NCBI GenBank assembly: GCA_029582155.1
Contig: CM055912.1
Coordinates: 62,001 to 126,000, forward strand
Length of the DNA stretch: 64,000 nucleotides
From: Panopea generosa
Taxonomy: Eukaryota > Mollusca > Bivalvia > Adapedonta > Hiatellidae
Reading direction: 5' to 3'
Shown: positions 57,863 to 64,000 of the stretch, one piece after another
Layout of the letters: each line of letters opens with the position of its first letter
Numbering within the stretch: position 1 is the stretch's first letter
Notes under the pieces: generated by a model
Told to the model about the DNA's origin: nothing
Databases searched by the model: none
What the model saw: only the letters and a program-made list of their open reading frames with translations
Translations under genes and position numbers: made by a program

Positions 57863-59951
57863 GAATTCCTTTGTGAAGTTTCATCACAGGTGTGTACAGG
57901 AACCTTGGTCCGCAGTTCTTTATCACTACCTGCAGACAAAGATGATGATAGACCCGTCATGATAGACCCATCATGAAACAAGTATGTAATTTCATTTCCC
58001 CATCTCTGTAATATTTACAATAAACCTTACTTTCAGGAATCTTACAGTTTAATCTCCAGGTGAAGTTTTAAAGTGAGAAATTACAATAGTCCAATGAGTC
58101 GCTGTTTTTCACCTCTCACTGATGATGTTGTGTGTTCAAGTCTAGCTCAGTCCAAAAAGTTACATGAAAACATTTTAAAAAATATATAGAAAAAATAGCC
58201 CATCTAAAATATAACAAATGCATTATTATATATCCACATAATTATAAGTATGTTTTTGCAACCATTTGAGTTATATTTAATTTCCCTGTATTATTCCTTT
58301 CTGCAATTAGCTCACCTTAACAAAGCCCAAGGTGACCTATTCTGATTGCAGTGTCCTTCGTTCGTCGTAGTTATATAACCATAGTATCTCAGACAAGTTC
58401 ATGAACTTGCCAAATCGCATAATTAATATCAGAGTTGTGACCCTTGAAACATCAAATATTGCATTGTTTGACCTTGTGTGCACTCTAGCACCTGCATTTT
58501 TAATTTGATCCTCTCCAAACTTACACAGTAGTTATATATTTAAACATAATATCTCAGACAAGTTCTTGAACTTGCCAAAAAGGATTATTAATGTCCGAGT
58601 TATGATCCTTGAAACATAAAAAATTACACTATTTGTAGTCTGAGAAAAAAGCATGTAAATTATGGGAAATTAGTGTGATTTTCTGCAGCAATACTTGCTC
58701 ATTTTGAGAAGGTTGTGTTTATAAAGTGTTTCCATAAACAGTTGTTTTGTTTGTTACATCTTTCATTTGTGGAGTTAAAACACAATTACATTTTTTGTAG
58801 GAATATGTTGGTGTAGACAATATACCTGGATATAGTAAATTGCAAGCATTGGTTCAACTTTGTTTACTCAATCAGGCTATAACAATGACACAGGTCATGA
58901 CAGTTGGACTTAGACCAGGAACCAGGGCGTCAAAATGGTAGTACCCGAAAGTAGTTCAATAGAAAATTGACAGTGGTCATTCAAGATGGTGTGAGTGTGA
59001 AAATGCACTTGACAGGTACTATTGCAATGTGAATTTGTGAAGGGAATATATTTTCCCAGAGAATGGTGCAAAATTGAGTGGACTGGTAGCTATAACACAC
59101 AGATGGGACTATTTATTAGACGGTAAGAATTTTGCATAATTTGGCTGATTTGACCTCTGTATGTGAAATAGGGACACCTACTTTCGCTTTGAGCAAAATT
59201 GTGAAATTGGAAGCAGTTAATGCCCATGTTTTTAACTGTTTTTTGTGTTCTGCTTGAATTGAATATGAATTCTGGAAATTCTCAATGAGTTTGGAGTACA
59301 ACTGTACATTGTAAGTGTGACAGTCTAGTGTGCTAATATTACGGTCTATGTGAAATTAATGGTGGTCCAGCTTCAATTATTTCATTTTAGAAAGAGCTTA
59401 GTGATTTTGATAAACTACCAACAATATTCTCAAAATGCCACCAGGAAAGTCAGATGAAAGATCAATTTAAGATCTTAGACAACACTGTTCCTGGAGTAGA
59501 GAGTATAAAAAGGTTATTTTTCAATTATTACAACACATCTTCATTTCTCATGTGTTTATTAATAAAGCTATCTACAACTTGAAGCAGGAATGATTACGTT
59601 AACTGATTGTCTTTTACTCCTCAATGGTATTCAAACATTGCAGCTATAGAAAGTCCCACATGTGGAGCAAAATTGTATATTATATGATTAACATCAAGAC
59701 AGCGTTGATGTTTGTGACATCACAAATTTTGTGACTCTGACTTAATGATTGGCCTTGAATGACAGGTTGAGTCATATCTAGAAGCAGTCATTAATTTCTA
59801 AAATGATTAAGTAAATCAGATTATCAAAGTGGATTATGTCTGTATTACAGAGCTGTTCAGTTGAGACACAGTAAATTAAAGTGGATTATGTCTTTATTAC
59901 AGAGCTGTTCAGTTGAGATACAGTAGATTAAAGGATGAACCAAATGTTTAA
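57863..59951 (+). CDS. 3' part of an unrecognised multi-exon gene
   Basis: Three good exons join in phase: 58801-58893 (EYVGVDNIPGYSKLQALVQL, CLLNQAITMTQ), 59391-59512 (KELSDFDKLPTIFSKCHQES, QMKDQFKILDNTVPGVESIK) and 59903-59951 (AVQLRYSRLKDEPNV, TAA). Acceptors are TTTTTTGTAG, TTCATTTTAG and TTTATTACAG; donors are CAG/GTCATG and AAAAG/GTTATT. A 27-base exon 57863-57889 (EFLCEVSSQ) with a CAG/GTGTGT donor would add in phase but is less sure. Composition is ordinary and mildly charged, with no transmembrane segment or named motif I can identify. The last acceptor is duplicated 52 bases upstream (see findings). Gene identity is open; the ATG exon at 52,924 might be its start. Confidence 0.6.
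58312..58640. repeat. Truncated element with 164-bp internal repeat
   Basis: It starts TTAGCTCACCTTAACAAAGCC, CAAGGTGACC (a hairpin). ATAGTATCTCAGACAAGTTC, GAACTTGCC and GAGTTGTGACCCTTGAAACAT then occur twice, 164 bases apart. The right end is not evident. It resembles, but is not the same as, the 54.7-kb element, and lies in an intron of the preceding gene. Confidence 0.5.
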
Positions 59952-61030
59952 ACTACCATCTGCACGTCCCAGGCTTATATATCACGAGCCTTATGATTTT
60001 GATCAATAAAAGGTAGAGTAGGTACAAATAAAGGATACCTGTTTATTAGGTATTTTGTGTTTTTTGTTTGAACATTTAGTGTCATTTTTTGCCATTGAGT
60101 GCTAATAGATGATCAGTCAACTTAACCACTTATTCCTGGGATCCTTGAAGGTTAGCTAGTATTCAAGCAAACCTATCTCTGTATTCAACTGATAACTTGA
60201 ATCAGCGTTGAAAGAAGAGTGATAATAAGACATCATGTTGTATATCACAGAGATTGTGGTAGGGATTTGAACTCGTGACCCTTGGATTGACAGCTGCAGA
60301 CCAAGCTAATTGATCCCAGTTATCAAACAGTTAAATCATTAATAAGAATTAAGATTTAAGGCAATTGAACCTTAATTTACTGCATGTTAATATACATGTT
60401 TTTAAAAACATTTTTTTCAAAGAAACGAGGCTCCTCAGGCAAGTGATCTGTTAATTTATAACCTTTCACCACTGATTGTCAATAAGTGTTGAATGCAAAT
60501 CTGTAGTAAGACATTTTGTTGTTCTTGAATACAGTTGTCTTAAACTTTCTATCAATTTTTAGGCATTTTCAGTATGAAAACCAGTTGTTCATATTGTTGT
60601 TGTGATTTAGTCCATCACTTTTTCCTAAATCTCCTAAATGTTTCTACTGATTTTGCCCAAACTTGTTAAGGAATGTAAGTATGAAGTCTAGTTGCTCTTA
60701 TCATCATCACATTCTGCTCCATAAAGTTATTTAGAAGTACTGCCCTTTAGTTTGTTTTTAATGGTAATCCTTGTCAGAACTACTCCTAAAATTTCTGAAC
60801 TAATGGTGGTCAAACTTGCTAGAAATTATCAACATTAAGTTCAGTTGTGCATATTGTCATCTCTGTAGTAGTACTAACATCTGTCAAAACTCATTAGTAT
60901 AATAACATGGATACAATAATGCTTCAGGCACAGCGTGGGTATTCACGTCATCAGGCACTTTGCTAGTTTCTGTTAAAAACTGGTATCATTAAAATGAATT
61001 GAACCATTTGTATATATTTATTATTTGTAG
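59952..61030. other. 3' flank and SINE-A copy, no gene seen
   Basis: Contains the SINE-A copy at 60,085-60,330 and loosely repeated phrases (ACTGATTTTGCCCAAACTTG, AGTATGAAGTCTAGTTG) that recur near 62,860-63,310, probably another diverged repeat. Confidence 0.5.
60085..60330 (-). repeat. SINE-A copy
   Basis: In plus-strand order: GCCATTGAGTGCTAATAGATG, CCTGGGATCCTTGAAGGTTAG, ACCTATCTCTGTATTCAACTG, ATGTTGTATATCAC and the box-B complement GGGATTTGAACTCGTGACC. The tail has a TTTTTTGCCATTG start. Confidence 0.75.
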
Positions 61031-63666
61031 ACGCACCTGTGAGTCAACTTAAGTACTATATGTATGGGTCACAGCTTAGTTCAAGAAAAGACACCAAGTA
61101 AGTTGAATATTGAATCTATTTCTGCCATGAAATGTCAATCTCATGTGAGAAAAGTTTAGCGGAGATATTCGCATAGAAAAGGATCCCAATCTTAGTTGTT
61201 GTTGTATGGTGTTTAGTGTAGCTTTCAACAATTTTTCGGACAGTATTGTGAGCACTGCCACATTGAAGTATCTTGCTTCAAATTATTATAAATCGAGGCA
61301 CTAAAGGGTCCTCAATCTTAATTGATTTCTTGTGTTTTGAAATAAATTATCAAATTATAAAACTTACAAAAAGAATAATATATATATGATTATAAAGGTG
61401 TTATAAGAGAGGCAACTACAATAACCTCATCAAACAATAAAATTTTGTTTCACCAATATTATGTAAATTGTATATCAGATATGTAACTAGCAACAGTTTA
61501 CTTTAATGATGACTGACTACTTACTTGAAAACCATAAATGATTGATAATGGAAAGTTAACCATAATTCGAGCACACCCATCTCTGCAAGTAACTGATAAC
61601 TTTCCCGGATAAAACAGGTGAGAGGCAAATGAGAATGAGACACAAGGGTGTATATCAATCATCACAGAAACTGGCCAGGTGTATATCAATCATCACAGAG
61701 ACTGGCCAGGTGTATATCAATCATCACAGAGATTGGCCAGGTGTATATCAATCATCACAGAGACTGGCCAGGTGAGTATTCAAACTAACCCTGGATTGAT
61801 ATGTATTGTTGAGGGTCTCATATTTTTTTAAATAAAGTATTTATTATTATTGTATATGCCACTCAAGCGAGGAGTTGCAGATTCCATTATTAGCTCAATT
61901 TCTGATAGATACAAGGTAAATATTGAAGACTGTCAGCCAAACAACCCCTACAGACCCCTACTGTGCAATTTGCATATTGTTAATAAACATACTGGTAATG
62001 CTATATCTATATACTGGTGTATACTGGGGTATGCCAACAACTCTAATATCAGTGTCCGTTATTTAATAAGAAGACTCAGGTTAATGAAGTTTAATCTTCC
62101 CTGAAGTCCTCAATATCTGATACTTCACTGTCAGGATGTTTCTATTTGTACAATTAAGTTTGTAAAAGTTTTAAATTTAAATACTAGAATCATTATTATT
62201 CTTACAGCCTGTACTATATACATGTACCAATACTCTTTAAGATGTTAGTTGTAAATACTAATTTTAATTTGCAGGATGACTTCATCGAATCATTAGCAAG
62301 ACCAGGAATTGCTTCTGGTGCTTTAACCACTTTGTATCTTTACTCTTTTGTAAGTCTTAAGTTGCCAAGTCTGCTGTTTAAAGTGGTGATCTAACAGATG
62401 CACAAGGACAGGTCAGCTTAAAGCGTGCTGGGACAAGTACATGGTAAAAGAACTGACCACTACCAGATCTCTGGATAATTTTATAGTGTTGGACTCCTAC
62501 TCACATTTCAGCCACTGTCTCTGTTTCTTGTTAGATTAACTTGAAGATATTCCAGCTGTAGAAATATTTACTTTCTTTAATTTGATTTCAGGAGCAGTAA
62601 TTATATATGCCTACTACAACAAAATTATATCTTTTTTACTAAAAAAACTTACTGTTTCTTTACTTATTACAGGTCAGATCTCCATTTCTACTCTCCTAAC
62701 TAACATAGGACTTGGGCAGTATGCCAGAGCATTTGAAGACAACATGGTATGAAACTTTTGTTTTGGTCTGAGCAACCACTGTCAAACATTTTGACCTGTT
62801 TTTATATGTATCAGATATATGTAACACTTTCTTGGCAGCTCTACTTCTACTTCTCAACAATTTTCACCAATTTGTCAGGGAGTATTAGCTTGAAGACCAA
62901 TTGTGCATATTGTCATTGCATTCTGGACTATTGACTTTTGGCAAAGTTATGGTCCTTTATTTTATTAAGTTGCTAGGGAGCTTCATTATAAAGTTAGTTT
63001 TGGCTGAGGCATATTGTGGTTGTTATTTAGCAGGGTTATAGCTCGTTCATAATTTCAATTGTAAATCTTGTCGGCACTATTCATTCCAACTTATTAACTG
63101 ATTTTGACCAAACTTGTTTGGGAATATCAGTATGAAGTCCAGTTTAACTTGTAATATTTTTTCTGTGTTGTGCCCAGTTGACCTTTTGCCAATTATGGCC
63201 TTATAATTATTTTTTAAACATAATTCTTGTCAGCACTACTCATAAACATCTCGACTAATTATGATCAAACTAGCTAGCAGGTATCAGTATGAAGTTCTGT
63301 TAATATGCATATTGTCATCTCTGTAGTTGCACTACTGTCACCACTAGTATTTTGTCCAAACTCTTTTGTCAAATGGATTTGCTAATTTAAAAATAAAGCT
63401 ACAGATCCAGTGGGGCATTCATGTTGACAAGCACATTCCTAGCTTTAAAATAAATGTCCATTATACAATTAAATCACTGCAGTAAAATTAAATCAACACT
63501 GAATAAGTTATTCACATCAATTCCTGTCATTCTATTTTAACATTTTATTCATAGATTGGTATAGAAAATGTGGAACTGATGACAGAAGAAGATTTTGTAA
63601 GGGTTGGCATCTATGTCATTGGCGTCCGACTGGAAATTAAACAAGCCTGTCAGAATTATCTAAAAG
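61031..63666 (+). CDS. SAM-domain protein gene, several exons, continues past window
   Basis: Exons in phase are 62275-62349 (DDFIESLARPGIASGALT, LYLYSF), 62678-62746 (ISISTLLTNIGLGQYARAFE, DNM) and 63555-63666 (IGIENVELMTEEDFVRVGIY, VIGVRLEIKQACQNYLK). The last two form a SAM domain: L..IGL.QY...FE.N.I..E.L..MTEEDF..VGI..IG.RL.I..A. SAM domains mediate homo- or hetero-oligomerisation in signalling and scaffold proteins. For the second exon two acceptors (ACAG/GTC and GTCAG/ATC) exist; only the later keeps frame. Upstream candidates are 61881-61915 (SIISSISDRYK, in phase) and 61031-61097 (APVSQLKYYMYGSQLSSRKD), whose phase needs one more exon. The final donor AAAAG/GTAATA shows the gene runs on to the right. 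The protein family beyond SAM is unknown. Confidence 0.65.
61540..61800 (-). repeat. SINE-A copy with internal 31-bp amplification
   Basis: The usual blocks (CATCTCTGCAAGTAACTGATA; box-B-related GAGTATTCAAACTAACCC) are present. The segment GTGTATATCAATCATCACAG, AGACTGGCCAG is repeated four times (61,649-61,772) where other copies have one. Confidence 0.85.
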
Positions 63667-64000
63667 GTAATACTTAGCTTACAATAAAGTTTTCTCATAT
63701 AATCTCAAGAATGAATGTTACAAACGTAATTGAAGAATATGGGTAAAAATGTAATTATCAGATTGACCAATATTGTATTACTACAAGGCAGGTGAAAGGT
63801 TTAAGCCACCATTTGCACATATTTTTGCTATAAAAAAAAAGCTAATAAAGGTATACTCCTGCCTGTTAATAATAAAGCTATTGCAAATTTTCTAAATGCA
63901 ATGCAGCCCAGTTTTAAAGCTGTGCCCAAAAGCTGCTGTCTGTTTGTTTGTTGGTCATTAATTTTTTCTCTGCTCCATAGCTTTGAAGCTATTTCCCTTA
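63667..64000. other. Intron of the SAM-domain gene
   Basis: No further exon seen before the window edge; AT-rich sequence with a short poly-A. Confidence 0.5.

Noticed and set aside
61850-62104. 84-codon frame taken as a single exon
   Set aside because: Only the 61,881-61,915 part fits splice signals and phase with the SAM-domain gene; the rest reads through a donor.

Overview
The window looks like non-coding-rich animal DNA, most likely from a mollusc and probably a bivalve. It is AT-rich and gene-poor, its genes are split into short exons with GT/AG introns, and it holds an animal-type cryptochrome relic, non-LTR retrotransposons, PIF/Harbinger genes, several tRNA-derived SINEs, many TIR elements and at least fifteen unrelated tandem arrays. 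The bivalve assignment is an inference from the style of the repeats; nothing here fixes the species.

Layout. 0-3.4 kb: a decayed cryptochrome/photolyase gene on the minus strand (three sure exons, one possible), with a degenerate LINE reverse transcriptase in one intron. 3.7-11.5 kb: minisatellites, then a 3.3-kb satellite of 74-bp units with a 592-bp (8-mer) higher-order period. Its monomer matches the tail of a tRNA-derived SINE (called SINE-A here), and the array runs directly into a SINE-A copy. 11.7-14.8 kb: a Harbinger-like TIR element carrying about 2.5 near-identical copies of a 1,026-bp block. 15-31 kb: degenerate repeats, a piggyBac-like MITE, a 1.0-kb TIR element, a 50-bp satellite, and a few scattered minus-strand exons of genes I do not recognise. 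31.6-37.1 kb: a TIR element flanked by a 5-bp repeat, a Helitron/Helentron-like element, and a fold-back element with 360-bp arms. 39.6-45 kb: small tandem arrays, the 3' part of a LINE, a 33-bp minisatellite reading as D-x-D-x-D-G peptide repeats, and a 47-bp array.

45.2-52.3 kb is the most gene-like part. A 5'-truncated HARBI1-like (DDE) transposase on the plus strand faces a four-exon Myb/SANT-like gene on the minus strand. The second gene joins into an uninterrupted 233-codon reading frame with matching splice phases. These are the two proteins of a PIF/Harbinger system. From 52.9 kb to the right edge the plus strand holds host-like exons: an ATG exon, a four-exon 3' end of an unrecognised gene stopping at 59,951, and a SAM-domain gene leaving the window. 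A 2.1-kb element with about eleven 165-bp internal repeats lies between them.

All exon calls come from reading frames, splice consensus, phase agreement and remembered family motifs. No alignment or transcript evidence was available.
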